Source: Hordeum vulgare subsp. vulgare
Taxonomy: Eukaryota; Streptophyta; Magnoliopsida; Poales; Poaceae
Assembly (NCBI RefSeq): GCF_904849725.1
Contig: NC_058524.1
Span: 553,911,763 to 553,975,762, forward strand
Direction of reading: 5' to 3'
Length of the DNA stretch: 64,000 nucleotides
Shown here: positions 12,483 through 24,024 of the stretch, one piece after another
Position numbering within the stretch: position 1 is the first letter of the stretch
How the letters are laid out: each line of letters begins with the position of its first letter
Notes under the pieces: generated by a model
What the model saw: the letters and a program-made list of their open reading frames with translations, nothing else
Databases searched by the model: none
Told to the model about the DNA's origin: nothing
Position numbers and translations under genes: made by a program

Positions 12483-13716
12483 TGTGAAACTAAAAGTGCT
12501 TTATATCAACTAGAGGGGGGTGAATAGGCGATTTTTATGAATTCATCACTAAGGAATTTTCCCGTGAGGAAATTGCTAAGTAACGAACTACTTGCAGCGG
12601 AATAAGTACTCAGGCATAAGCGTAACATGGCAAAAGCATGGTCATCGTGATGAAATGAAACGAACCCTAAGCGTGAGTAGCGTGACCAGGATAAGCAGGT
12701 GAAGAATAAGTGGGGTGAAGAAAATTATATGAGGAAATTGAGAAAGTCTTCAGTCATATTCTTCAAACAATAACGATCAATTTCATAAACACATAAATGA
12801 GGAAATACAAGGGTTGGGGAAATAGAACCAGGTACTCGGTGAAGACAGTGATTTGATGACCCAATTCGAACTGTTGTGACAGTCGTACATCTGGTTTGGA
12901 GCAGCTTATCATTTAATCCAAAGGACACACAGTCCTAGGACACTTAGTCCTTACGGTATTCTCCTTGAGCTAAGGACATGCCATCGTTGCCCAACACTCG
13001 TGGTAAGTCTTCAGGGTAGACTTAAAAACCCTCAGAAACTTGGTCACACGACAATCCACAATTTACCGTTGGATGCACTAGATCATGACGCCTAACCGTG
13101 TGGAGGATGTACAGTCCTCGAAGGTAACAAGCGTCGGTTCCACACAGGAACAATCTCTTCAGCGATGCTCAATCACTTTGGCTTTTTTGGGTTTTGGATT
13201 GGGTGTTTGGGTTGTTCCTCACTGATGAATTTCTCTCAAAGTACTCACTGGATGGGTTGCTCTCAAATGACAAGTGTCAGTTTCTCTCTCATAGCAGCCA
13301 GCCAGCTAGTGGGTATGGGGGTGGCTATTTATAGCCTAGGAGCAATCCCGACTTGATTTGACATAAATGCCCCAATGATACGACCGTTATGTGAAGAAGG
13401 TTTGGGGACACCTGGCGCGTGACACAACAATGGTTGAAACTGTCAAGCTGTGAAAGTCCTCATGCCTCTCATGTTACTCACTTGTAGGCAATTCGCACTG
13501 GCGAAATCGCAACTTCTCAGTTAGAGAAATTTCCTCACAGACCATAAGATCTTCGTCTCTATCACTAAGGAAATTGATTAAACTATAAAAGATATCCAAA
13601 GGATTCACTCGAAGGATTGGGTATGTGTAGGCTTTGAGATGAGCATCACTTGGAAACTTTTCCTTAGTATTACCTCGACCCCCTTTAACAGTATGATGTT
13701 CCTATGAATCAAGTAG
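12483..13716 (-). repeat. Truncated LTR of a Sirevirus-like Copia element
   Basis: The left end reads TGTGAAACTAAAAG...CTAGAGGGGGGTGAATAGG, the inverse of the TATTCACCCCCCTCTAG motif that closes the LTRs at 43665 and 52546. The right part holds a block (CCTCGACCCCCTTTAACAGT, 13673-13692) resembling one near the right end of the next LTR. The last ~200 bases expected for this LTR type are missing, as the neighbouring element begins at 13717. No coding potential. Confidence 0.6.
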
Positions 13717-15239
13717 TGTAGGACCGAAAGTATGTCTAGAGGGGGGTGATTAAACTACTTGACCAATAAAAACTTAGCCATTTCCCAATTTTAGTGTTGG
13801 ACCAGTTTTAGCAATTATGGCAAGTCAAGTACACCCTACACATGCATATCTAAGAGTAGAGCAGCAGAATGTAAAACATGCAAGTGTAAAGTAAAGGGAG
13901 TAAGATAGGGAGATCAAACGCAAGAGGTCGACACAGAGATTTTTGAAATGGTTCCGATAGGTGGCGCTATCATATGTCCATGTTAGTGGAGACTTCAACC
14001 CACGAAGGGTAACGACTACGAAAGTCCACAGAGGGCTCCTCCCACAAGGGGTCCACGAAGAAGCGGCCTTGTCTGTTCCACCATGACTTCCATCCACGAA
14101 GGACTAGCCTCACTCATGGTAGGTCTTCATGAAGTAGGCGATCTCCTTTCCCTTACAAACATCTTGGTTCAACTCCACAGCACGAAGTAGGAGGCTATCA
14201 AGCGACACCTAACTAATCTAGCAGGCACCACCCTCCAAAAGGTAATAGATGCGATAGAACGATGAACTCTTTGCTCTCGTGCTTCTAAAGATATTATCCT
14301 CAACACCCAATCACTCTCTCACAGATTTTGCATGGGTAGGAGAGATTGATTTGGTGGAATGCAACTTGGGGAGGCAAGAGATCAAGTTTCAAATGGATGG
14401 ACTGGAATATCTTGATCTCAACACATGAGTAGGTGTCTCTTTCTCAAAAAAATGGATAAGGCAATGAAGTGTGTGTGTGTGTTCTTAGTGCTTCCTCTAT
14501 GAATGAGAAGTTGGTGGAGGGGTATATATAGGCAACACCCAAAATCCAACCATTACACCTAAAGTGAAAAACTCGATGACACCAAAGTCATAAACTCGGT
14601 GGTACCGACTTGCACAAAAGGCAGCAACTTTTGAATCTTAGTAAAACCTATATACACAACTCGGTAGAACCAAAAAGGTGGCTAATGGTCAGATGACCCA
14701 ACTCGGTGACACCAATACCCAAACTTGGAAATTCTGATTTTGTGTACCGAGGCAACAGAAAGTTGGTCACCTAAACTCGGTAGCACCGATGCAGAATCGA
14801 TTGTACCAAAATGGTAGGTTTGGCTAGGGCTTTGTTTGGGTTGAAAATTGGTAGGGCCGAATCTGGAAACTTGCTGGCATCGATCTTGGATATTTGGCTT
14901 TGGACACAAGTGTTATGTGGGAAAATGACTGAGTATTTTTGGTGGCTATCTTTGAGCACTTGAGCAACCGATTCATTTTAATACCTCACCCCTTTTAATA
15001 GTATTGACTTTCCTATGGACTCAAAAGTGATTTCTCACAAATACAAAATGTAGAGTCTTCTAGCTTGAAGGTTGAGCCAATCTTACTCCTTTCTTGCATC
15101 AAGGGGTATCACCACATAATCCTTTAGCCAATGTACCTTTTGAACTTTTCTCAAATATACTTGGATAAGATCATTAGTTCAATGATGCATATGTTGTAAT
15201 CAATTATCAAAACCAACTTAGGGAGCAATTGTGCTTTCA
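13717..15239 (-). repeat. 3' LTR of a minus-strand Sirevirus-like Copia element
   Basis: Read on the minus strand it starts TGAAAGCACAATTGCTCCCT directly after a polypurine tract and ends near the inverse of TGTAGGACCGAAAG; length 1523 bp. Internal blocks match the LTRs at 42169-43665 and 51045-52546 in inverse orientation (for example the region 14190-14340). The partner LTR is not in the window because the element is truncated near 18555. Confidence 0.82.
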
Positions 15240-15256
15240 ATCTCCCCCTTTTTGGT
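15240..15256 (-). other. Polypurine tract of the minus-strand Sirevirus-like element
   Basis: The minus strand reads CCAAAAAGGGGGAGAT immediately before the LTR, a strong PPT of the type seen in this Copia lineage (compare AAAAAGGGGGAGAC at 51031-51044). Confidence 0.82.
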
Positions 15257-15798
15257 AATTGATAACAATATATAGATCAAAGCTTCGACAAAAGATATAA
15301 TCAATGATTAGCATCAACGCTTTGAGAAGTAAGTGAAAAGCAAGAGCTCCCCCTAAATTTGTGCATTATTTATAATTTGCATTTGAATGGAAATTCACAA
15401 TCAATGAGGATCATGGGTCACTCTTCCATGTCACATACAGCTTGGTGGCGCGCATACATGATATGAATGAATAGTAATGCACATGACACCAAAAAGATAA
15501 GTGAATGATCATCATATGAATAGCTCAAAGATAATAACATAGTAGCATCAACCAAGCAAAGTGTATGATCAAACACAGGTAACTGGATACAGTCATCCAG
15601 CGAGACAAAAGTTTTGTAAAACCGAAATGAGAGCAAATAAAGACAAAAGCTCTCTCTCTCACAGCCCTATGATCTATACTTTACCCCCTTTGGCAACAAG
15701 TTACCAAAAAGTTCAAGAGTATAGAGATAATCGTCTCTCTGGGCTCTATCTCCTCCGGTAGTTGATGATGGTGTAGATAGGAGAGCGTCTGCGAAGGC
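15257..15798 (-). other. Non-coding 3' interior of the Sirevirus-like element
   Basis: Between the env-like ORF end and the PPT. No frame with family signatures; only short chance ORFs are present. Confidence 0.6.
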
Positions 15799-17822
15799 TT
15801 ATGTTGAATGTTCTGGAACTGGAGGCGTTGAAACTGGAGGTGCTTGAGCTAGAGCTGGAACTGAAGGAGTGGATGCATGAGTTGATGAAGACGGTCTTTC
15901 TTCCGGAACTAGCAGAGCTGCTGACCTGGGCTTGGTGCTGAACTGAGTGGTAGTGGGAGGAGGCGACTCTTCATCATCACTATAAGTACTTGGTGAATGC
16001 ACACCATCAACTTCATGCTTGAGCTGTTCTACACTCGCACCCATCTCTGTCACTTTGACGTCCAAATCATGGGATTTACTTTCCACGGTTCTCTTTAAGC
16101 TCTTCTGGTTTAGCAGAATCTCCGATATGTTCTTCTCCATTCCCTCGACAGTGCTTACTAGAAATTCCATTTGCTCAGCTTGAGTTCTGAGCTGTGGAGC
16201 TGGTAGTGGCACATTCCTAGCAGCCTCTGCTTCTGCTGCCTCTCATGCCTCTCTAGATGGAGCTGAGCTGGGATCATTGCCATCCATCACAACATCATTA
16301 TGTTCAAATTCATGGTGAAGGGGCAAATGGGGACAATCAAGTAGACATGCATGCTTGCCTAGCTTGGCATTGATAAGCATCTGAATGGATGGGGCATATC
16401 CACAAGATCTCTTTTGATCTGCAGTAGTCCTCCTGTTAGTCTCTACTATCAAATCCATCACCTTAAAGCGAGTGTTAGAGTCTAGATGGTGCAGTATTTT
16501 GATGGAATGACCTCTAATCATTTTGTCATAACTTGACTTAGGCATGAAGGTGTATCTCAAGATAGTGTTGGTAGTAGGTATTCCTGCTTGCAAGAAATAG
16601 ACAGAACCAAACTTGTGTGTTGCCAAGAACTTATGAGGAATTAGCTTGTACATGTTGGACATTGACTTGTGACTCATCTTGATCTCAGAATAAACATCGA
16701 GATCATCTTCATTCTGCTTTGGGGCACCAATGATAGTGACCCACTCATCAATTGTGGATGGATACTTGTGACCATGGGTCATCAAGACAACTGAGCCATC
16801 ACCATAGAAATGAACAATAGAATAGAATTGCATGATAAGTTCAGCATTCCATGGAGTCATCTCTCTCCCAACAAACTCTTCAATGTCCATAGACTTGAAA
16901 TTTTCTTGCACATGGGTAAAGAAATCTTCATTGGCTTTGATGTAAGCCCGGTCAACATATCTCATGTCACTAACAGTTGGACTCTTGTCAAACAGAACGG
17001 TCTCATAAAAATCGTGTTGTTCCTTAGTGTGGAATCTAGGATCAACAATAGTCCTTCTCCTTATAGCATAAGGGTCAATAGATCTCCCTTCCTCAGCCCT
17101 GCATCTTTCCTTTTCTTCATGTCCTCAACTACTTGGTGAGTAGCATTATGAAGTGGCAAATGAGGTCTAAGCTTCATGAGAATGGGTGCATCCTCTTCTT
17201 CCTGTGCAGCAAAGGCACTGGAAGCAGGCCCTTTCTCCTTGGTAGCTGCAGTAATGTCCTTTGTAGTCCCTTGGGAGCTACTACCTTCTTAGCCTTAGTA
17301 GCAGGCTTAGGAGGAGATGTCCTGGGCATGGCATCAGCCATGAGCTTCTTCTTATTCTGAGGTGGAGCATCAGCTGGGATCTCTTCTTCTTCACCAGCAA
17401 CATATGGGTCCTCATACATAGAGGTTTGTCTCCCAATGACATGGACAATCCTCTTTCTCTCTCTCTTCTTCTGACATGGCTGTGTTGATGGCCTGGAAGA
17501 GGGTTTCTCAAGAGTAAGAGCCATCCCTTGTCTTGCAGACTTTGGGGCTCTAACATTAGCAGGCTTTGCATACTCTTTCGCGACAGTCTTCTTGGCAGGA
17601 GCTTTTTTCCTTCTGTTTCTGAGGAACAAAATTTTCCTCTGCCACAAAGTCTGAATCTTCTTCATTAGAATTAAGCTTTCTTCTTGACCTGGTAGCTGCC
17701 TTGGGCAAGCCCTCGGAGTTTGGGGAACCAGGGTCCGAATCTGTCCTCTTGGGACTTGTGCCTGAGTCCACCTCAATGCTGTTCTCCCTAAAGTTATTTT
17801 GGCTATCCTCAGAATCAGGCAT
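15799..17822 (-). pseudogene. Envelope-like / extra ORF of a Sirevirus-type Copia element, broken
   Basis: A long coding trace starts at ATG 17822 (MPDSEDSQNN), an acidic then lysine-rich N-terminal region shifting frame near 17560-17640 and again before ~17110. From about 17095 it stays in one frame to 15799 with a single in-frame TGA at 16243-16245. The middle part (DPRFHTKEQHDFYETV..., 16243-17095) resembles the domain often labelled 'putative plant transposon protein'. The C-terminus has a heptad-rich segment (16020-16200) followed by a Ser/Pro/Thr-rich tail. In Sireviruses an env-like ORF of this sort sits between pol and the 3' LTR, exactly the position here. No signal peptide or clear membrane segment is visible, so 'envelope' is positional only. 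Confidence 0.65.
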
Positions 17823-18555
17823 CCTGGCAGTCAAAGCAGACTAGCAACCAACAGACCGACAGACAAGCAACTCTGTGAAATAGATATAGAAGAGCAGCAG
17901 GGTTGAGCATCACAAAACACATAAGGGTTTTTCCAAATTTGAATTCAGAAACTTAGGTTATGATCTTGTGGAAAATATAAATTGGTAGCACCAGATTGGT
18001 CATTTGGGAGTCATTGAGATTAATCACTCGTATAACATAGACTTGGCAGTATTTTCGGTGTCACCTAAAATAACTACTCGGTCTCACCGAGATGCTTCTC
18101 AGGAACCCTAAAACAAAAATTGGCGGAACCGATTTCACCAACTTGGTATCACTGAGATGCATGCTACGGGGGATCAGATCCAAAATTTCATCGTTCTCTA
18201 TGCTACGGGATCTTCTGGTGGAGAGGAGGGTTTGCACATGGTGGATTATGGATAAATGTTTCTAATGCGCATGAGATAGATCAATGGAGCGAAGAGAAGA
18301 CGGATCCGTACCCTAGCTTGGTGGAGGTTCGACTACGGCAGTGATGATGGCTAAGTATCCATCGATGGCGGTGAATCCTAGCGGTGAACCCTTACTCTTC
18401 TCACCTACATGGGTTAGTCCCAACCATAAGGAACATATACAAGAATATCTATGGACATGGAGTGAAGTACATATGGGATGATGTCCAAAGATGCATTAAT
18501 TACCTTGTCCCTTGCTTACCTTTGAGGGTATGTGTGACCTTGAACTATTTCATTA
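17823..18555. other. Unassigned stretch between the env-like ORF and truncated Copia element 3
   Basis: No gene is supported. Parts carry the phrase TCGGTCTCACCGAGATGCTT (near 18080), also seen in the Sirevirus-like LTR near 42730, so at least 17850-18190 probably belongs to that element. 18200-18555 is unidentified. The pol region of the left element and the RT half of the right element are both absent, so a deletion junction lies here. Confidence 0.5.
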
Positions 18556-19967
18556 GCTCATATGGTGTCGTCTCAACGGATTTTGATGGTGCCCTATTTA
18601 AAGTGAATGCAACTGTCTCTAATGCATAACCTCAAAACGATAATGCCAAATCAGTAAGAGACATCATAGATCGCACCATATCTAACAAAGTACGATTATG
18701 ACATTCGGACACACCATTACGTTGTGGTGTTCCAGGCAGTGTCAACTGTGAAACGATTCCACATTGTCTTAAGTGAGCACCAAACTTGAAACTCAGATAT
18801 TCGCCCCCTCGATCAGATCGTAGGATCTTGATCTTCTTGTTACGATGATTTTCAACTTCACTCTGAAATTGTTTGAACTTTTCAAACGTTTCAGACTTGT
18901 GCTTCATCAAGTAGATACATCCATACCTACTCAAATCATGAGTGAAGGTGAGAAAATAACGTTATCCGCTGCGTGCTTCCACACTCATTGGCCCGCACAC
19001 ATCAGTATGTATGATTTCCAACAACTCAATTGCATGCTCCATTGTTCCAGAGAATGGAGTCTTAGTCATCTTGGCCATGAGGCATGGTTCGCACGTGTCA
19101 AGTGATTCAAATTCAAGTGACTCCAAAAGCCCATCAGCATGGAGTTTCTTCATGCTCTTTACACCAATATTACCTAAGCGGTAGTGCCACAAAAAGGTGG
19201 CGCTATCATTGTTAACTCTACATTTTTTTGGTCTCAATGATATGGATATGTGTGTCATCACAATCAAGATTCAATATGAACAAACCCCTCACATTGGGTG
19301 CATGACCATAAAAGATATTACTCATAAAAATAGAACAACCATTATTCTCTGACTTAAATGAGTAACCGTCTCGCAATAAACAAGATCCAGATATAATGTT
19401 CATGCTTAACGCAGGCACTAAATAACAATTATTTAAGTTCATAACTAATCCCGATGGTAACTGAAGTGAGACCGTGCCGACGACGATTGCATCAACCTTG
19501 GAACCATTTCCCACGCGCATCGTCACTTCATCCTTCGCCAGCCTTCGTTTATTCCGCAGTTCCTGCTTTGAGATGCAAATGTGAGCAACAGATTCGGTAT
19601 CAAATACCCAGGCACTACTACATGAGTTGGTTAGGTACACATCAATAACATGTATATCACATATACCTGGTTTGGCATTGGCCGCCTTCTTATCAACCAA
19701 ATACTTGGGGTAGTTGCGCTTCCAGTGACCCATCCCCTTGCAATAATAGCACTCAGTTTCCGGCTTAGGTCCAACCTTGGGTTTCTTCGTCTGAGGGGCA
19801 ACAGTTTTGCTGCTCCTCTTGGAGTTACCCTTCTTTCCTTTGCCGTTTCTCTTGAAACCAGTGGTCTTATTGACCATCAACACTTGATGTTCTTTCCGGA
19901 TTTATGACTCCGCGACTTTCAGCATCGCAAATAACTCGCCGGGTAACTTATTCATCCCTTGCATGTT
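18555..19967 (-). pseudogene. gag (C-terminal)-protease-integrase part of Copia element 3 (BARE/WIS/Angela clade)
   Basis: Reading leftwards from 19967: the Gag C-terminus; a CCHC knuckle with the last Cys changed (CYYCKGMGHWKRNY); protease with the catalytic DTG changed to DTE (WVFDTESVAH); integrase zinc finger with the second His lost (WHYRLGN); and the core segment to 18632, after which homology fades at about 18555. Frameshifts occur near 19240 and 18960. The rest of Gag lies at 37921-38458 across a large insertion. RT, RNase H and the 3' LTR are missing. Confidence 0.88.
19963..19967. other. Left target duplication (ATGTT) of Gypsy-like element A
   Basis: ATGTT here equals ATGTT at 37916-37920. 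Joining the flanks restores the gag reading of Copia element 3, as judged from the uninterrupted copy at 8500-8530. Proof of insertion by element A. Confidence 0.95.
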
Positions 19968-21489
19968 TGATACGTCTCCGTCGTATCTATAATTTTTGAT
20001 TGTTTCATGCCAATATTCTACAACTTTCATATACTTTTGGCAACTTTTTATACTATTTTTGGGACTAACATATTGATCCAGTGCCCAGTGTCAGTTCCTG
20101 TTTGTTGCATTTTTTTGTTTCGCAGATTATCCATACCAAACAAAGTCCAAATGCAATAAAAAAACCTACGGGGATTTTGTTTTGAATATTTATGATTTTT
20201 GGGAAGAAGAATATACGCGAAACGATGCCCGAGGAGGTCACAAGCCCAGGAGGCGCGCCCCCCTAGGTCGCAGTTGGTAGCCTTGTGACCAACCCTAAGG
20301 CGGTTGGGGCCCTTCTTCCGCCGCAAGGATGATAATATCTGGAAGAAAATCGTGTTAAAATTTCAGCCCAATCGGAGTTACGGATCTCCGGTAATTTAAG
20401 TAACGGTGAAAGGCAAAATCTGGGAGCGCAGAAACAGAAGGACACAAAGAGAGAGATCCAATCTCGGAGGGGCTCTCGCCCCTCCGCCGCCATGGAGACC
20501 ATGGAACAGAGGGGAAACCCTTCTCCCATCTGGGGAGGAGGTCAAGGAAGAAGAAGAAGAAGAAGGGGGGCTCTCTCCCCTCTCTCCAGGCGGCACCGGA
20601 ACGCCGCCAGGGACATCATCGTGTGACAGCGATCTACACCAACACCTCCGTCATCTTCACCAACACCTCCATCACCTTCCCCTATCTATATTCAACGGTC
20701 CACTCTCCGACAACCCACTGTACCCTCTACTTGAACATGGTGCCTTATGCTTCATATTATTATCCAATGATGTGTTGCCATCCTATGATGTCTGAGTAGA
20801 TTTTCGTTGTCCTATCGGTGATTGATGAATTGCACGATTGGTTTAATTTGCTTGTGGTTATGTTGCTGTCCTTTGGTGCCCATCATATGAGCACGCGCGT
20901 GGATCACACCATAGGGTTAGTAGTATGTTAATAGGACTATGTATTGGAGATCAAGGGTGACAAAAGCTTCAGCCTAGCATAGAAATTGATGCATACAGGA
21001 TTCAAGGGGGACCAATATATCTTATTGCTATGGTTGGGTTTTACCTTAATGAACGTTAGTAGTTGCGGAGGCTTGCTAATAGTTCCAACCTTAAGTGCAT
21101 AGAATTCCAAGTAAGGGATGACATGCTAGCAGTGGCCTCTGCCACATAAAACTTGCTATCGGTCTAGTAACGGAGCCAATTGCTTAGGGACAATTCCGCA
21201 ACTCCTACCACCACTCGTTAGACTAACGTAATTGTTCCTTTATCGAGCCAGCCCCTAGTTTTTAGTTACGTGTTCTTTACTTTCTTGCAAGCCTATCCTA
21301 TCACTCCTACAAAGTACTTCTAGTTTCATTCTTGTTCTAGGTAAAGCGAACGTAAAGTGTGCATAGAGTTGTATCGGTGGTCGATAGAACTTGAGGGTAT
21401 ATTTTTCCTCCCTTTAGCTCCTCGTTGGGTTCGACACTCTTACTTATCGAGAAAGGATACAATTGATCCCCTATACTTGTGGGTTATCA
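19968..21489 (+). repeat. 5' LTR of element A
   Basis: 1522 bp, starts TGATACGTCTCCGTCGTATC and ends CTTGTGGGTTATCA. It aligns throughout with 36381-37915; several percent difference by eye over the first 290 bases. A GAGA/GAA-rich block lies near 20440-20570. Confidence 0.92.
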
Positions 21490-21500
21490 AGATCTTTTTC

Positions 21501-21518
21501 TGGCGCCGTTGCCGGGGA
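21501..21518 (+). other. Primer-binding site of element A
   Basis: TGGCGCCGTTGCCGGGGA lies about a dozen bases after the LTR end. This is the typical PBS phrase of many grass Gypsy elements and sets the plus orientation. Confidence 0.8.
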
Positions 21519-21612
21519 GCAATAGCGTGGAGTGAATATTCTCGTGTGTGCTTGTTTGCTTTATCACTAAGTAGATTTATTTGCTGTTCTAAGTTGTTCT
21601 CTATCTTTAGTT

Positions 21613-22963
21613 ATGGATATGGAACATGAAATACCAAACAAATTAGGTGTAGTTGCTACTCATGGAGATGGGGAACCTCCTAAAACCCTCGATGCTCGTT
21701 ATGTGGAAAATATTATGCACTTCTTTAATAATCCCGAGAAAACCCCATTAAATTATATAATGGGATACACGTTGGATCAACGTGAATACTTTAGGGATTA
21801 TCGCTTGACTCAAAAAGGGAAACTATTATGGGATCAAATTCATATGTTGAAATGGTATGCTTGGGAGCTATGCTCGAGATATGATGTTACTTGTTGCTCT
21901 AGGATGAAGGATCAACACCTTCCCTTTTCTTGTAAATTTAATGCTAATGAAACCTTGGCTTCTTATGCTAATGGTATATATGATTACTATGATGTGGATC
22001 AAATAGAAGAGTTTGTTGCTTTTACGGGTGCTTATGAAATTGAAGCACTATTTAAAAGGTGTGATGATAATGATGATGATGCTTACCGATCTGAAAATTT
22101 GGTTATGCTTCGTTATTGTTATACTAATTATGAATATAATTCCCATATTTATCGATTTATGGAGAAATTCTACGCTGCCCAAGAAGAGACTAATATTTTG
22201 GTAGGAAACTATGGAAGAAGAAAATGTTGAAACTGTGAGCTCATTAGATGAAAAAGATGACGAGGAGAGCGAAGAACAAAAGGAGGAAGGGCGGACTAGC
22301 TACCCGTTCCCACCTTCTAATGAGAGTAACTCTTCAACTCATACATTGTTTAATTTCCCTTCGTTCTTACCGAAGGATGAATGCTATGTTGATTGCTATG
22401 ATCCCTTGGATTCGTTTGAAATATCCCTTTTTGACGAACTTGATGCTTGCTATGCTTGTGTCCATGATGCCAATATGAATGATGCTTATGAAGATGAACT
22501 TGCTATAGTTCCTTATGTTAAACATGAAATTGTTGCTATCGCACCCACTTATGATAGTCCTATTATATTTTTGAACTCTCCCAACTACACTATATCGGAG
22601 AAGTTTGCTCTTATTAGGGATTACATAGATGAGTTGCCTTCTACTATTACACATGATGATTTTGATGAATATAATATGCATGTGCGTCCTGCTCCTACTT
22701 GCAATTATTATGAGAGAGGAACTACATCTCCACCTCTCTATGTTTCCAACACGATAAAATTGCAAGAAACTGCTTATGGTATGTATTGGCCTTTACTTGA
22801 TGTGCATGAATTGTTCTTTTATGACATTCCAATGCATAGGAAGAGATTTAGAGTTTGTCATTGCATGATATATGTTACCTTCTGCTCACTACTAAACTAC
22901 AAATCATTGTTAATTAAAATTCGCTTTGATATACCTTGGGATCCGGGTGGATCCATTACTTGA
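21613..22963 (+). pseudogene. Orphan ORF of non-autonomous Gypsy-like element A, one frameshift
   Basis: Two consecutive frames, 21613-22230 (205 aa, ATG start, MDMEHEIPNKLG) and 22211-22963 (250 aa), together look like one ~450-aa protein split by a small indel near 22211-22225. The first part is Tyr/Asp-rich (ARYVENIMHFFNNPEKTP; WYAWELCSRYD). The second starts with an acidic Glu/Asp-rich stretch and is rich in Asp, Tyr and Ser/Pro. I see no zinc knuckle, protease motif or polymerase motif. Similar predicted proteins are, from general knowledge, common in Triticeae gene sets where they derive from such elements. Function unknown; a structural or regulatory role for the element is only a guess. 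Confidence 0.75.
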
Positions 22964-24019
22964 GCACTTTATGCCTAGCTTAATGGCTTTAAAGAAAGCG
23001 CTGCCTGGGAGACAACCCAGAAGTTTTAGAGAGTCATTTATTTATGTTTAGTGCTTTTATTTAGTTTGAAAACAAAATATATAGAGGGGAACTTAAAACT
23101 TTTTCAAAAAATAGAAGCGATTGAAAGGTGATGCATTGCGGAAGTGAGGGTCGACCTTGAACACTTGTGTTCATCTTCATGTAAACAATGTAGAATTTTT
23201 CATGGAAGTTTCTCACAAAAATAATTATCCCCTTGTACAATTCCATTGTATTATAAAAATAATGTGCCAAGTAAAGCCTTTATGATTAGTTTGGGTGATA
23301 GTTGTTTGATCATGCTGAAAAAGACAGAAACGTTGTGCTCACGAAATTATATTTAATTCCTATCTAGAAAGAGATATTGAGTTGATTCTTTTTTATACTG
23401 ATTGATATGCAAATTACCCTAATTGTAATAATTGTTAAGAATTTTTGGAGTATCATAAGTATGGTAGATGTTCAGATTACTACAGACTGTTCTGTTTTTG
23501 ACAGATTCTGTTTTCTTTGCATTGTTCTCTTATTTTGATGAATCTATGGGTAGTATCGGGGGGTATGAACCATGGTGAAGTTGTATTACAGTAGATATAA
23601 TGCTAATATGAATTTGGAATGATTTTACAACACTACCTAAAGTGGTGATTTACTTTATTATACTAACGGATCTCACGAAGGTTTTGTTGAGTTTTGTGTG
23701 ATTGAAGTTTTCAAGTTTTGGGTGAGACTACGATGGATGAAGGAATAAGGAGAGGCAAGAGCCTAAGCTTGGGGATGCCCAAGGCACCCCAAGGTAATAT
23801 TCAATGAAGACTCAAGCGTCTAAGCTTGGGTATGCCCCGGAAGGCATCCCCTCTTTCGTCTACAATCTATCAGTAATTTTACTCGGAGCTACATTTTTAT
23901 TCGTCACATGATATGTGCAAATGCTTGGAGCGTCTTTTGTGTTTATTTTTTCCTTTTTATTTTATGCACCATGTTGGTATGAGATAGTCCTTGGTGGCTT
24001 TATAGAATTCTTCATGTGC
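22964..24019 (+). other. Non-coding interior of element A, left part
   Basis: AT-rich, no supported gene. It holds the phrase GCGCTGCCTGGGAGACAACCC (22997-23017) just after the ORF. Two copies of a PPT-like motif lie at 23762-23779 (CTAAGCTTGGGGATGCCC) and 23820-23837 (CTAAGCTTGGGTATGCCC). Confidence 0.7.
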
Positions 24020-24024
24020 TTCAC
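24020..24024. other. Left target duplication (TTCAC) of Gypsy-like element B
   Basis: TTCAC at 24020-24024 equals TTCAC at 34562-34566, flanking the nested element exactly. Confidence 0.95.

Noticed and set aside
18384..18629. 81-aa plus-strand frame at the junction left of Copia element 3
   Set aside because: The right half is antisense of the integrase region; the left half has no recognisable family.
22997..23017. Possible regulatory hairpin after the element A ORF (CTGCCTGGGAGACAACCCAG)
   Set aside because: Stem is short and interrupted; it is a stock phrase of these elements with no visible role.
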